64,000 nt of DNA from Zizania palustris (GCA_019279435.1 JAAALK010000283.1:2852001-2916000), one strand, 5' to 3'. Positions 1-11,892 are shown, counted from the first letter of the stretch. Translations and numbers: made by a program. Notes: generated by a model from the letters alone, not told the origin.

Positions 1-1940
1 AGAGGGGGACCATGACCATATTCCGCCCTCCTAGCAATGGCTTGATCTCCGAAGATTGTTAGGACTCCTGCTTGTGTGGGCATCTTCATGCACAAGTAGT
101 TGTGATGCGCCACATCTCCGAACTGATTCAACATGCCCCGTCCGAAGATGACATTATAAGCATACGGGGCATCTACCACATCAAAGATAACTTCTTCAGT
201 TCGGGCTAATAAACCTTCTCCGAAGGTAACTTCCAGGCCTATCTGGCCAAGTGCATCAAGCGGAGGTCCTGCGAAGCCTTGCAGAGGACGAGCCGCTGGG
301 AGGAGATGCTTCCTGGAAATGCATAACTGATCGAAGGCTTGCACAAAAATGATATCTGCCGAACTACCTCCGTCAATTAGCACCCTTTGGACTTCAGTCC
401 CTGCAATATCAGCAGTGATAACCAATGGATCTGCGTGCGGGAACTTAATACCAGCTGCATCCTCCGCAGAGAAAGATATCGGAACATGAGACCACTCCGG
501 CATTGCAGCTGCGGATGACGAAGTCCCAATATGACCTACTTCCCGAACGTACTCTCTTCGCTGTCTCTTGGACATGCTTCCGAGGGTACCTCCTCCGGAG
601 ATAGGGAGAACTACTCTTTTTCCTCTATCTTGCCCTTCCTCTTGCTTCGGAGGTGGCATAACATTGGCCACCGGAGGGTGCCTTGCAGCATCAAAATTTT
701 CTATCCGCGCCACAGCCTGGACCGGGTCTAGGCGCGTTGCTGCTGGACTTCGGTCGGTACTGCCTCGACCCGAAGTTCTCTCCAAGTACTCTCCCCTTAG
801 GGTAAGGATAGCCTTGCAAGTGTCAGTTGCATGGCTTCGATTTTCTCCATGAATACAGCAAAAAAGGGTCTGGCCCTTGACAGCCGTTTTCCCTGGCGGC
901 CTCCAGCCGCTGGACTTGTTCCCCGCAGACTGTGTAGCTCTTGGCGCAAACTTCTGTGGGGGTGCAATATTCAAGACTTCAGAGCGAGGGTGATTTTGCC
1001 CTCTTCTTCGATCATGTTGCACTTCGAAGACTGGTTCCTGCGGCTGTGCCGAAGTCTTCACTTCTGCTTTAACTTCTTGCAATACTGTCGAAGTAGCAGC
1101 AGTCCTCCGAAGCCAACCCTCTTCTGACCTCGCATACTCCTCGAAATATGACATCAACTATGACACTGAGGAGATGCTCTTCCGATGCAGTTTATCCAGA
1201 AGGCCTTGATGACTGACGCCTTCCCGAGCCGCATCAACCACTGAGGATGTGGACAGCCCCCGAATTTGCGACTTCGTATGAGCGAAGCGCTTGAAGTACT
1301 GCCTCAATGTTTCTCCGGGGAGCTGTTTCACTTGGAAAAGGCTTCCTGTTGACATAGGAGGCACGAAGGTGCCCTGAAAGTTACTTATAAACTTCCTCTT
1401 CAACTGTGACCACGAATTGATTGATCCTGGCTTTAAAGACTAGAACCATCTCAACGCCACTCCTTGAAGAGCTAACGGGAAGCACTTCGCCATAGTGTCT
1501 CTGACTCCGCCGCTAGCCTCAATCGCTAGGGCATAAGAACGCGCGAACTCTCCGGGATCTTCATCTCCGGCGTACTTGCAGACCTTCGAAGTTTTAAACT
1601 TTGGATCAAAGCGAACCTTCTGCAGCTCAGGATGCAACGGAGATTCATTGTCGTAAGAGGCGTTCTCCGGGGCATCGGGATAATCAAGATCGTCGTCTTC
1701 GGGCACTTCTGGGATAGTTGGGATGGCTTGAGAGCGAAGCCTGTCCGCAGCTTCTTGTCGCCATCTCGCTACCTCAGCTTGAAGGTTGGCCATTTGAGTG
1801 GCCATGTCTCCAAGGCTATCTTCATCTCCTCCGGAAGGACCTTCCGGGTCTTGAGAACTAGTAGGATCAGTTCGAATCGGAATGGAGGGTGGAGAAGGGA
1901 CTCCGGGCGGTCGGAGTATGGAAGGGGTTGGCGGAGAGGT
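1..1940 (-). pseudogene. Inverted gag-protease fragment of T1
   Basis: Read on the minus strand, this block corresponds to T2 from about 41450 to 43390: the gag capsid region, gag C-terminus and start of pol. The protease motif DGGSSADI is encoded near 350-375 on the minus strand, and the pol frame is open from there to the window edge. Gag is broken: the stop at 1440-1442 (TAG) replaces a Trp codon (TGG in T2), and a second TAG near 1158 replaces a Gln codon. At the position where T2 has a TGA near the end of gag, this copy has CGA (Arg), so the T2 stop is a mutation. The N-terminal ~50 gag codons are missing because the inversion break falls inside gag. Confidence 0.85.
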
Positions 1941-1945
1941 TTACA
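1936..1945. other. Inversion junction inside T1
   Basis: To the left the sequence is the reverse complement of gag (T2 equivalent ~41455). To the right it is forward-oriented integrase C-terminus (T2 equivalent ~46645, encoding HAEHLKRYFA and the stop). The two homologies meet within a few bases, with at most about three unassigned bases (ttt). A single inversion of the ~5.2 kb gag-pol segment explains this, as does recombination between two oppositely oriented copies. Confidence 0.8.
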
Positions 1946-2193
1946 TATTTGGCATGCGGAGCACCTAAAGCGATACTTCGCATAAGGGCTCCTTGTAATT
2001 CGCTTGTAATCACTTCTAAATTAATAAAGCATATGACCCTGATAGTTGCCTTCCCCTCATAGACTTCCAGCTTCCGAGTGGACGCACTGGAACCGCGGGG
2101 TTGACCAAGAGGGAAGTGTCATTAAGCTGCGTTGTATTTTCGGACTTCGAACCCATAAAGTTCGAAGCCTCCGACGTGGTGGCTGACATAATC

Positions 2194-2490
2194 CGGAGCC
2201 CAGGCCAACGGCTTGTAGGCATCCGTAAAAGAGCCCAAAACCACATTCTACGGAGTCCAAGCCATTGGCTGGTAGACTTCCGTAAAAAGAGCCGAAGGTG
2301 GCCAAAATCTACGGAGTCCAAGCTGCAGCTTGCAGACTTCCGTAAAAAGAGCCGAAGGTGGCCAAAATCTGCGAAGTCCAAGCCATTGGCTGGTAGACTT
2401 CTACAAAAACAGCCGAAGGTGGCTAAATTATACGGAGTCCAAGCCATTGGCTGGTAGACATCCATAAAAAGAGTCCAAAGAGACCATTGC
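2194..2490 (+). repeat. ~60 bp tandem repeat, about five units, 3' of pol in T1
   Basis: Units begin at 2194, 2251, 2312, 2372 and 2433 (57, 61, 60 and 61 bp apart), each starting cggagtcc or a close variant and containing ggtagacttccgtaaaaag and gccgaaggtggccaaaat. T2 has the same array with four units (46897-47135). The flanking blocks, 1985-2193 and 2491-2953, also align with T2 and contain no gene I can support. The array lies between the end of integrase and the 3' end of the antisense gene, so it could hold processing signals for either transcript. That role is inference. Confidence 0.9.
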
Positions 2491-2953
2491 AAACTCCGAA
2501 CCATTGGTTCGTCAGAGATCGCAAAGACAAGCCGAAGGTGGCTAAAGCAAAACAGCATTTGAGCCATGAGCTTCGAATGTCTGTTAACATAAATCCAAAG
2601 TGACAAATTTTTTAAGACACTAAAGTGTCCTGGAAGTTATCTCAATTGATTTCTTTCGTAAAACAAAGGTACTAAGCTACCATTCTTCCAACTACAAAAA
2701 GTCGAAGACATTTCATAGGATTTCAAAAGATCTTTAAATGACAGAGGGGCTCTGACCCCCCAAAAAATTGTACTCCAAAGTTTTTTCTTTGCGCATAACC
2801 ATCTTTGAATACATTTCGAAGATGCTTATACCCAAAGAGGGGCTAGTAAATATGGAGACAATTTTAAATCGGCATTCATTATTGAAATAAATGTGTTTAC
2901 AAATTACACTATGAAAAATTGGTATCTATACCAAGAAGGAATCGGAGACCTCT

Positions 2954-5900
2954 TCAGTCCCGAGAGCCAGGGGTGGAACGACTAGTTCCAACATCGGAAG
3001 TCCTAAGAACTTTACGTTTAACTCTCTTCCTGCCCTTCGAAGCTCTAAAATCCTTCTGCTCTTGTTGAAGCTCGGCCCAAGTTCGAAGACGTTCGGGACT
3101 CCTTTCCCAGCTTCTAAGATCTTCAGATCTTTTATTTCGAGCTTCACCTTCGTCTTCAGACCAATTAGTGTCTTCAGAAGACGAGGTGTTTGCGTCAACC
3201 TCTTTATCTTCCTCTTTAATATAAGACAATACGTCTTTGGTTACTTCGGGCGCAATTACGCCGGAGTCATCTCGAGGAATAAGAAATCGAGGACGCTTAT
3301 AACTCTTTAAAAGTTCGAAGGTGTTCCACAATGAGCGAAGTTCGTTGTTAAGCTCTAACACCTCGATATCTTCCATAAGAGGCAAAGCCTAAAAATATGA
3401 CAAACAAGACTTTCATTGATAAATGTTTACAAGCATGAGCTTTACATAATCAAAAAATCCTAAGTAATTCCTAAACCTGCGGATTCGGAGGAGGCTGACT
3501 GCTCGAAGCTTGGCTCCGAACTTGCTTCTGGCGTTGGCCTTCATCGATCCAAGCCTTGATCGCAGAACGACCTTCGGCTCTCCATGAAGTTTGAAAGGCT
3601 CGCCAGGCGGCAGTCACGCCTTCGGAAGGATTCAGAAGCCGTTCGTCGTCGAAGGTAATGGAGCCCTCTACGCTCGGAGTGATTGTTCGGCCCAAATCCT
3701 CGTAGTAACGAAGTAATCCAAGGGCAGACACTTGTCCGGAGAGTTCTCCATAACGCATGCCTGCCGTCTTCATTTGCTTCGCTGCTCCTTGGATCCTCTT
3801 TAATCGGCGCAGCAGAGTCACATTGTTATCCGAAGGTAGTGATCCGGTAGTACCGAAGTACTCCAAAACATCTAGCATTTGTTCGATGACTTCCGAAGCC
3901 ACCTTCTCAGATTTAAGCTTTTCCTCAATAAGTGCATCCTTGGCCGAAGTCGTTTCTGCCAAAACTCCGGAAATCCTAGCATTCTCCGTAATTAGATCTT
4001 TCTTCTGGTTTAGGAGTTGGCTAGTTTCCTCTTGGAGCCTTACAAGTTCAGACCCTTTAGCAGCATCCTCCCTTCGCAGTTTTTCAACCTCTGCTCGAAG
4101 CACAATTCTTTCTGCTTCGAGCTCTTTCTTTGCAGCCTCCAAGCTTTGCCTAGCCCTTCGCTCTGCTAATATTATATTATCCATTTGAGCTACTCAACCT
4201 TCGGAGAAGTTAAAATTTCTTTGAAGAGCTTCGTTTTCTTCCCGAAGTTGAGCAATTTCATTTTCGCCCGATAAAGCTGCAGCACGGACCAAGGCTGCTT
4301 GCTAAGAAAAAAGAAAAACTGAAATAAGAAATTATTCATATATAATTTACTATTTGGTTCGAAGATGCTTCGTACCTAGTAGGCTGCTCTTTCTATAGCA
4401 ATGTTAAGCTCCGAACTTTTCGCCCTACTTAAGATGGCTATCAGTTCTGTTTCCCCAACTTGGCGACTGGCTTGACCTAAAGGTTTAACCAGAGTCCGAA
4501 GTCCAGTTCTCTCCTCCAAAAAAGGAGTTAAGAGAGGAACCATTGCTGAAGCCTTCTGATCAGCTCTGCTTAACGAAGGTCTGGAGAGTTCTTCTGAGGC
4601 CCTTGGAACTTTAGTAGATGGCCCCCCCTCAGTTGATTCACTTTCATCTGTTGACTCAGACGAAGTTGATTCTTGAGTAGGGAGAGGCTCTATGTGTCTT
4701 TTACCCCTTCCAGGCCCCTGTTGAGTGACTTCCGGGTGCGGCTCCGAAGTTGTCGAAGGCCTTTGAGTTGTGTCTTCGTGACGTACTTCTTCCAAAGGAG
4801 GCTCTGCAAAAACAAAAATATTATACATTGTATAATTTTGCAGAAAATAATAAAGAATTAAGCAAAATTTACCTTCGACATTCTGCGGGAGATCGAGCAT
4901 TGGACTGCTCGAAGGATCGAAGGTGAAGTCATCATCTGAATCCACCGTTAAAACTTCAGCTGCCGGAGTATCTCCGTGAGCAGTCCTCTCCTCATCCATA
5001 ACTGAAGTTGTAGGAACTTCAACTTCATCTTCGCCCATAGGGGCTTCGATTTGCTCCTCTTGAGTATCCGGAGCTCTCATTTCTTCAATGTTAACTTGAG
5101 GCTCCGGCATACCTGCAGTATCTTCAATGTGAATATTTTGTTGAGCTGTATCTTCATCAATCAATCTCAGTAATAATATACCTTCATCTTCTTTAGAACC
5201 GGAGATTGAGGTTCTTGAGCTAGAAGGTGCAGGGTCCGAAGGTGCGAGATTTTTTGGCTTCCGAGCCACCTTCTTCACCGGAGTCTTTGCAGAGCTCGAA
5301 GCTCCGGTTTCAGCTGTCCTCTTCTTGGGTCCTTTCTCCGAAGGCACCCAGTCCATCAGAGGGGGCGGAGTTAACTCCAACATTCCCCATACTCTGTTAA
5401 ACCTTTCCCAACTTCCGACCAATTTAATTCGCCATTCTTTTTCCGTCGGAGTTGGGGCACCCAAAATCTTCTCCGAAGCCCTTACAATTTGCTCTGAAGT
5501 AATAGGGGCTGAAGAAGCTAAAAAAATAGTTCAAGTTAGTCTTTCTTCGAAGTAAATATGTACAATGCATGTTGGTTTCGAAGTTACCTGCAGGGCTCGA
5601 AGTAAAATTGATCTTGCGAAGACCGCCTTCCGAGTCATCCTCGAAGATGATAGGCCAGTTGGCCATCAACGGAGGAATTTGCAGTCCGAGGAATTCTTCG
5701 GCTAAGTCCCGCATGCTTAACCTTCGGCTAATTTTCTGAAGCAGGTTAAGGCGAGCTTCGAGCTGGCCTTCGTCAGGCTGCACTAAGGCTTCCTTCCGGA
5801 ATTGAATTTCTTTGAGGGGCCCAGCCAGAGGACTGCTCGCTCCAACTTCGGCATAGAACCATCTCAGGACCCAATCAGTATACCATCTAGCATTGATGGC

Positions 5901-6410
5901 CTTGGCAGGAAACTGAAGAGCATATTCGTCCCGAAGCCTAAAGTTGATAGAGCCGAAGGATACTACCACTTTTTCACCTCCGGAGCCTACGAAGGTCTTC
6001 GGCTGACAAGTTGCTCTATGAAGTGCAGCGAAGATTTCTGCCCTCCCCTCACAACCTTCGGCTCTTGGTGCTTCGAATACTACTACTTCCCCGGGTCTTG
6101 GTGATGGAATTGATTCTTTGCCCGGCTTCCGAATCATAACTCCATTACTAATTTTTCCCCCTGCTGTGATTGCCAAAGACTCTCTCTTGCAGGAAGAAGG
6201 CCCCAACTCAAAAGACTGATCCAAATACTTGGTCGATGGCGGGCACAAACCTTGGTCATCGGCGATTTGGGGATTTCTCCCTCCTGCCGCCATGGATGTC
6301 GCCGCCTGCATCGGAGGTGCCGCCGCCAACGCTGTCGCCGCTGCCGCTGCGGCCGCCTGTTGCCGAGCCAAGGCCGAAGGAGGCGCAGATCCCTTGGTCT
6401 TCACCATCAC
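2954..6410 (-). pseudogene. Antisense five-exon gene of T1 (transposase_28-type N-terminus, coiled coil)
   Basis: Read on the minus strand from the ATG at 6410. Exons: 6410-5588, 5517-4873, 4803-4376, 4301-3477 and 3388-2954, ending in TGA. The four introns (5518-5587, 4804-4872, 4302-4375, 3389-3476; 69-88 bp) begin GT and end AG. Exon lengths 823, 645, 428, 825 and 435 sum to 3156, or 1052 codons including the stop. Intron 1 is 70 bp, so the unspliced frame breaks. The product has an Ala-rich N-terminus, a region resembling the plant putative gypsy-type transposon domain (Pfam Transposase_28), a basic Ser/Pro-rich linker, an acidic middle, a coiled-coil exon 4 and a charged C-terminus. Compared with T2, exon 1 lacks 111 bp (37 codons), the core of that domain. 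Two stops mark decay: TAG at 4378-4376 and TGA at 4196-4194. Its biochemical function is unknown. Confidence 0.75.
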
Positions 6411-6525
6411 GATCGCTGGATTGCTCTGAGGAAATGGAGGCTAGGGCTCAAGAACTCAAAGGGCTCAAAAGTTTTTTGATTGCTAGAATGCGGTGAAAAG
6501 GTAACCGGGTAACTTCTAGGCCCTT

Positions 6526-6533
6526 TATTTATA
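6526..6533 (-). promoter_or_regulatory. TATA box of the T1 antisense gene
   Basis: On the minus strand this reads TATAAATA within ggctataaataaaggg, 116 bp upstream of the ATG at 6410. T2 has the same box at an equivalent position (51317-51324), 123 bp upstream of its ATG. The rest of 6411-6859 is 5' leader and upstream sequence of the antisense gene. It ends in the purine-rich element tract (aggggcta) next to the 3' LTR. Confidence 0.6.
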
Positions 6534-6859
6534 GCCTAGACTTCACTTTCTTACCGTTAATCCATGTCTTTTCGCATTCCTGCCGTTACTTCTTTTATGA
6601 AATTAACGCCAGCTACAGTTTCCGTTGGAAACAGAAACTGTCGGCTATTTCTTCTAAGTCTAAAAAGACTTTCGAACTTCCTAAGTCAGTTCTAAGATAG
6701 TTCGAAAAGTAATTACCTTAAGACTGATTCAGAGTTCATATCTTCATGCATTTCGGAGATAAATAAAAACCAATAACCCCTATGATTGGTTATCTTTTCC
6801 TTTCGTATACTGCTTTCCTAACGTTACAGGTCAACGGAGAAGCGTATTCGAGGGGCTAC

Positions 6860-7353
6860 TGTTGGGGGAAAATATCTCATCTTTGGGGTTATTGTCGAAG
6901 CAACATAAAGGCAGTCATCAGGTTCGAAGGTTCTCAGAAGATCATCTTCGAAGACACCCGGAATCCTGTTCGAAGCACAAGATAGGCATTGGTTCGAAGT
7001 ATGTCTTCGAACTAAAGCCCTTCAGGATCTTTTCTGCTAGCTAAGATGGAAGACTTATCTTCTTTCTTATTAGATTAGTCTTTTACCATTTTAGCCCTAT
7101 TAAGGAAACCGAATAGTTTCCTTAATGTCGGTTGTAATAGAGGGGTAAATAGGTCTTTTCCTTAATGTTTGGGCCTATAAATACCCCCCATTTCACCTTG
7201 TAATAGGGACCGAATACAAGTTATTCAATACACACACTCGAACTATTCTAAGTTGTTATCCTTTCGGAGGCTTAGAATAGTTCTCTTCGCAAACACTTCA
7301 TTTGTTAGTTTCTTTTCTACAGAAACCTGTTAGTGTAATCTTTTACGCCAACA
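6860..7353 (+). repeat. 3' LTR of T1 (494 bp)
   Basis: Starts tgttggggg and ends acgccaaca, matching the T2 LTRs (40740-41234 and 51652-52138) along its length with scattered differences. A TATAAATA box at 7176-7183 lies in gggcctataaatacc, the sense promoter position. It is preceded by a purine tract (aggggctac) and followed directly by S1 integrase sequence. Confidence 0.93.
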
Positions 7354-8098
7354 ATACTGTTGGTCCATCCCGAGTTAGCTCATTAGGCGGAAAGTGGTAT
7401 GTTCTTATTGTTATTGACGACTATTCTGGTTACTCTTGGGTTTTCTTTCTTGTGAGCAAGGATGAAGTGCTCATACACTTTCGGAGCTTAGCATTGAGGC
7501 TATTCAATGAACTCCCCGGTGCAATGAAAGCTATCCGAAGCGACAATGGCACCAAGTTCAAGAATAACTATTTTGCAGAATTTTGCCTTGAACATGGAAT
7601 TGAACATAAGTTTTCTGCACCTAGAGTCCCTCAACAAAATGGTGTTGTTGAGAGGAAAAATCACACACTTGTGGAGATGGCTAGGACGATGCTCAATGAG
7701 CATAGGACTCCTAGAAAATTTTGGGTTGAAGCCATTAGTACATCATGCTACATCTCCAACATGATCTTTTTACACTCTTTGTTGAATGTGACTTCATATG
7801 AACTTCGTTTTGGGAGGAAGCACAAGGTCACTCACTTTAGAGTGTTTGGATGCCGATGCTTCATCCTAAAGCAAGGTAATCTAGAGAAATTTGAATCGCA
7901 CGCATTTGATGGGATCTTTTTGGGCTACTCTTTGCATGGTCACTCTTATCTTGTTTTCAATCTTGAATCTAACACTATAGTTGAATCTTGTGATGTGTCT
8001 TTTGATGATACTTCTCCATGTGTTAGTTCTAACTTTGATCTTGCAAGTGAGCATGATATGAGTGAAAGTCTTTTTGAGGAAGAAGAACCATCAGATGG
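7354..8098 (+). pseudogene. S1 integrase core fragment (Ty1/copia)
   Basis: An uninterrupted frame of about 248 codons beginning VGPSRVSSLGGKWYV. It holds the copia integrase catalytic acidic residues: Asp in VIDDYSG, Asp in RSDNGT and Glu in VVERKN. The GVVERKNHTL and FGRKHKVTHFRVFGC segments are typical of copia integrases. It ends EEEPSDG, where S2 entered; the next residues, GEDLDVV, are encoded from 54794. The 5' half of integrase, gag and protease are lost beyond T1. The fragment is free of stops, whereas the RT half at 54790 has several. Confidence 0.88.
8094..8098. repeat. Target-site duplication of S2, left copy (gatgg)
   Basis: gatgg precedes the LTR start tgttgga at 8099 and recurs at 54790-54794 directly after the LTR end tttctca. 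Joining the two sides through one copy restores the S1 reading frame. Confidence 0.92.
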
Positions 8099-8701
8099 TG
8101 TTGGACCGGAACCGGCGACCACAGGGGGGGTGAATGGGAGCTTTTAAAATTTCAGACTAAAATATAGCCTTCTGTTTTAATTATGTCTTCTGCGGAACAG
8201 GCTTCAAACACACCCTTCGAAGTTCAGGTTCGGAAGTATTTGACGGCTCCGAACACAGGCTTCGCAAGGAGCAAAAGTTCGAAGCCAAGAATACTTCGCT
8301 CCACCCACAACCCCGAAAAATCAGCTCTGCTAAGTCAGTGCAGGCTCCGCACACAGGGTGCTTCGAGCAGGCTTCGCACTTCACCCTTCGCAAGAGCGGA
8401 CCTCCCTCTGAGGACTTCGATCAAAATACTTAGCGACATCAACTGGTGCTGGGCTTCGTACTTCGATGGTCAAAACGCACACAAAACAGACTTCGCTAAA
8501 GGGCTTCGACACGGGAAGAAAACGAGCTTCGATCAGTGCTTCGCTAGTAATCAGCGAGGTCTAGCCTCTAGTTTACACAGAGCAAACACACAAAGAAAAA
8601 CACACTTCGCTCAAAACACACTTCGCCCAAACATGCTTCGGTGCACTACCTCAAGTCAATCGAAGTGACACACAAGAGATCGAAGCATGCAGCGAGGTAT
8701 G

Positions 8702-11700
8702 TGTCGCGCCCCGATTTAACAAATCAGGACTTTATTGAAATTCCATAGAAAATCAATAAAACAAGACGTTCATCATGCGACCACGTACAATACGGGCAAT
8801 CATTCACGGTTCGTAGACCGCATTAATACAAAAGTGAATAAAGGTGAAGAGAAACTAATAAAATCAAGGGTCCTAGATGAACGCCTCCTTCCAGTCTCGC
8901 CTTGACTGGGTCGCTACTCCAAACCTTCATCATCCTCGTAGTAGACGGGCTCTGATGGTGTAAGTCAACGGGGTGAGTACAGATGTACTCAGCAAGCCAC
9001 TGAATGCAAATATTATGCAAGATAATAACAAGGAAGATAGTGGCTAATTTTTGCGGAAGCGAGTAATTTGTAAAGCAATTTAATGTGAACAATTTATTAG
9101 TACTAAAACGTAAACATGTGTATGCATCATCAATTTCTAACTCGAGGGGTACAGTCAGCCCCACCTCACTCAACAGTCCTTACATGCCATGAATAACTCA
9201 ACCATTCAAACAATTGTAAACTAACTACGAGTAGTCACACAACCCGCCCTTGACTGTGGGCTCGGCTTTTCGAAAATATTAAATTACTCTGATCAGAGAT
9301 GTACCACTGTACCCACAAGGCACGCACTCATCACCTACACCAAAGTGTAACGAGATGACCCATTTCACGGGAACTCATGCCTCGTCGGTACAAGTCGCCC
9401 GCAGGCTTGCCCCTTGCCCCCTCCACTATGGTGCATCGAGTCGGAGTATTCCATACTTCCAGTTAGGACTTACCCATTAGACTTGTGGTTGGTACGGAAG
9501 TGCTTTGCAACAGATCCCGCAGACCAGTCCTTATAGTGCCCCGGGTGCGACGAACCAATGCTCGAGCTTGCACCCGTAACCCACCATACTTATAACTTAG
9601 CCAACTCTAACAGAGTCTAGAGACGAGAATAACGGGGAAATTCATATACAGAATCCAGCTATCTATGACTCATTCTTTTTATCCTATAGCAGTTGTGCTG
9701 GTACATTGGGCACTAGCTAATATTTTATTGTAGAGTGACAAGGAGTTAAGGCTCAATAAGCATGGCTTGGGTTGCACACAAGGACGGGGATCTAATAAAT
9801 AAAAGTGTAGGGCTTGGTATTGGACTAATGCAATATTAACCTATGAGTTATAGCGATAATTTATTAAAACATGGGCTCAATGATGATCAACTGTTTCCAT
9901 AGGGGTGGTCGATGACTTGCCTTGATCAGCAAATGGGGATGGAGGAACCTCGGGGTAGAACTCCAGCTCCTCGACGAACTCGTAGTCTTCTCGATACGGA
10001 AAAATAAACAATACATGCAATAAACAGATAAAAATCCACCAAATAATAAACATACATATTTGTGGGTTTTATTATGTGTAATAAGGTTTTAATATTCTGA
10101 AGTTTTCGATGAACAATAGTAAATCTATATTTTAAGGTTTTCCTAATTTATTTTCTGATTTAATAGTTTTAACCCTAAGGGGTTTTTATTCATTTATTTA
10201 TTAAGAATATTCTGGGTAACAGTAACATACTGTTTTATGGCATTAATGTGTAGAAAATAATATACTGAATTTAACAAAATTTGAATGGTGAAATTTGGAG
10301 TTAAGATGAGCAAGTTATGAATTTTCAAAGTTTAAATCAATTTCTGGGATTTTATTTAAACATAATAATGGGTTTTAGTCCACGGTGAACCAGGCTCACG
10401 GTGGACTGGCTATTGTGCGCGTGGACCGGTTGATCCAGAGCCGTCGGATCTGGATCTGGCAGCCAGGCGCGAGGCGGGAGGGGTTAAGTGAAATTGGACG
10501 GCTGTGATTAAAACAGAGCGAACGGGTACGCGTGGACGCCTGAGATCGCTCAGGGGTTTTAAGTGGCGATCGACGGCCGAGAGGCCTCGATACCCCCTTG
10601 ACCAGATCCGAGGGCCCAGATTAAATCCCAAAGCCCTCCGATCGCGATCGTGCGGTTGCGGCGCGATCCGGCACGCCACGACGTAAGGGGGCACGTACCC
10701 CCTTCGTCTCCAGCGACGGCGGCCTTGGGTGCGATGGCGACGGCGGCGGCGAGCGCCTAGGTACCTAGCTATCACCGGAAATGGAACGAGGAGAGGATGG
10801 CGATCACGATGATACCTCCGGCGGTGACGGTGAATGGTGGACGGCGACCGGCGACGAGGGTAGACGAAGGAGGGTGTTCGGGTGGCCGATGGCAACGGCG
10901 ATCCGGCGGTCTTCACGGCCATTGGGGGCGTGGCCGAGGACGGGCGGGCGACGGTGGACTCGACGGTGGCGGTGGCTAGGGCGATGGGGGCCGGGATCGA
11001 CGGCGAGGGCTCGCCGGAGGTGGAGCAGAGCCAAAGGCCGAAAACTTCGTGGCGGGTCTCTAGAAAGCGATGGCTTGCGCTAAGGAGGTGTGGGCAGTGA
11101 GCGGTGGCCGGAGGGGTATAAATAGGAGGGTCGCCGGCGTCTAGATGGCAAGGTAATCGGAGGAAACCGAGAGGGTTCCTAAACTCTCCGGCGAGGTTTC
11201 CAAATCCTCGGATATACTTCCATAATCATGAAACCGCGTGGGCTATGGATGGAATGGGGTCGGTGATGCTCGGGGAAGGAGATCTGGGGGCGATTGGGCG
11301 GGATCGGGCGGCCGGCGGCAAGAAATCCGAAGGGGATCGCCGGGGAAAAGGAAAGGGGATCCCCTGCCCGGGAGGAAGACAAATCTGACAGGTGGGCTCC
11401 ACCTGTAAGTGGGCGGACGAAAAAGAGAGCGCCGACAGGCGAGGCCGAGCGGTCAGAGGGAGAAGGCCGGGCTGGTGAGGCTGGCGGGTGGGACCGAGAT
11501 GGGCGTGGGCGGGAGAGAGAGGAGGGGAACGGCACCGACAGGTTGGCCCCACTTGTTGGTGGCACGCTGCTGGATTGGGCTGGGCTCGGGGAGAATTCGG
11601 GGTTGAGGCCCAATAAGGTTTTAAATGCTTTTCTGATTTAAAATAATTCCAGTAATTCATTTATTTGTTTGAGGGTTGAATCACTGTTGATAAAAATTTG

Positions 11701-11892
11701 TAAAAATTCCTAAAATTATATTTTGGCCTCTAGTTCATCTCATAAAATTTTCAAGTCCAGATTTTGAATATTTCTCTCTGTTTGGCTTTAATAGGGCTCT
11801 TTAAGGGTTTTTTCTTTAATTATAAATTCCAAAAATGTATTTAATAATATTTTTCTTTTATTTTAATTCTTTCTAAATTCTGGGGTGTTACA
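8702..11892 (-). repeat. 3' LTR of K1 (3191 bp, with a ~100 bp deletion)
   Basis: Aligns with 17524-20824 throughout except for a missing block after cgggaactcatgcc (near 9390), where the other LTR has about 105 more bases ending ttgagcc. The short gcc repeat at both edges suggests slippage or end joining. The part at 10380-11630 is GC-rich and open in many frames on both strands, with no supportable gene. A TATA-like TATTTATA (minus strand) is near 11117-11124. The inverted repeat ctgacaggtgg/ccacctgtcag lies at 11385-11409 with one arm base changed. Confidence 0.93.

Larger units (their letters stand above)
1..7353 (+). mobile_element. T1: Tat/Grande-like Ty3/gypsy element, 5' part outside the window
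   Basis: This is the right-hand part of an LTR retrotransposon closely related to T2 (40740-52138). From about 1941 it follows T2 in order: the end of integrase, a ~60 bp tandem repeat, the antisense five-exon gene and a 3' LTR ending at 7353. Before 1941 it matches gag-protease of the same family in reverse orientation, so the element is internally rearranged. It lies in the integrase coding region of the copia element S1, whose sequence resumes at 7354. The right flank begins atact, so the left copy of the target duplication should be atact outside the window. The Tat assignment rests on similarity to T2, which has two RNase H domains. Confidence 0.85.

Noticed and set aside
2016..2606. 196-codon minus-strand ORF with repeated peptides over the tandem array (and 46762-47130 in T2)
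   Set aside because: Unit lengths of 57, 60 and 61 bp do not keep one frame and the T2 equivalent is not the same protein. The frame is open on both strands because the repeat lacks stops.
7302..7353. Start codon for the S1 integrase ORF at 7302 within the T1 LTR
   Set aside because: The ORF runs by chance through the end of the T1 LTR into S1. The LTR boundary at 7353 is fixed by comparison with the T2 LTRs.
10410..11660. Many overlapping ORFs of 60-170 codons on both strands in the GC-rich part of the Tekay-like LTRs (also 19477-20592, 23640-24944, 32558-33891)
   Set aside because: They are Arg/Gly/Pro-rich, overlap in several frames, lie in U3-R sequence repeated in all four LTRs, and are not preserved as proteins between K1 and K2. 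High GC content explains the lack of stops.
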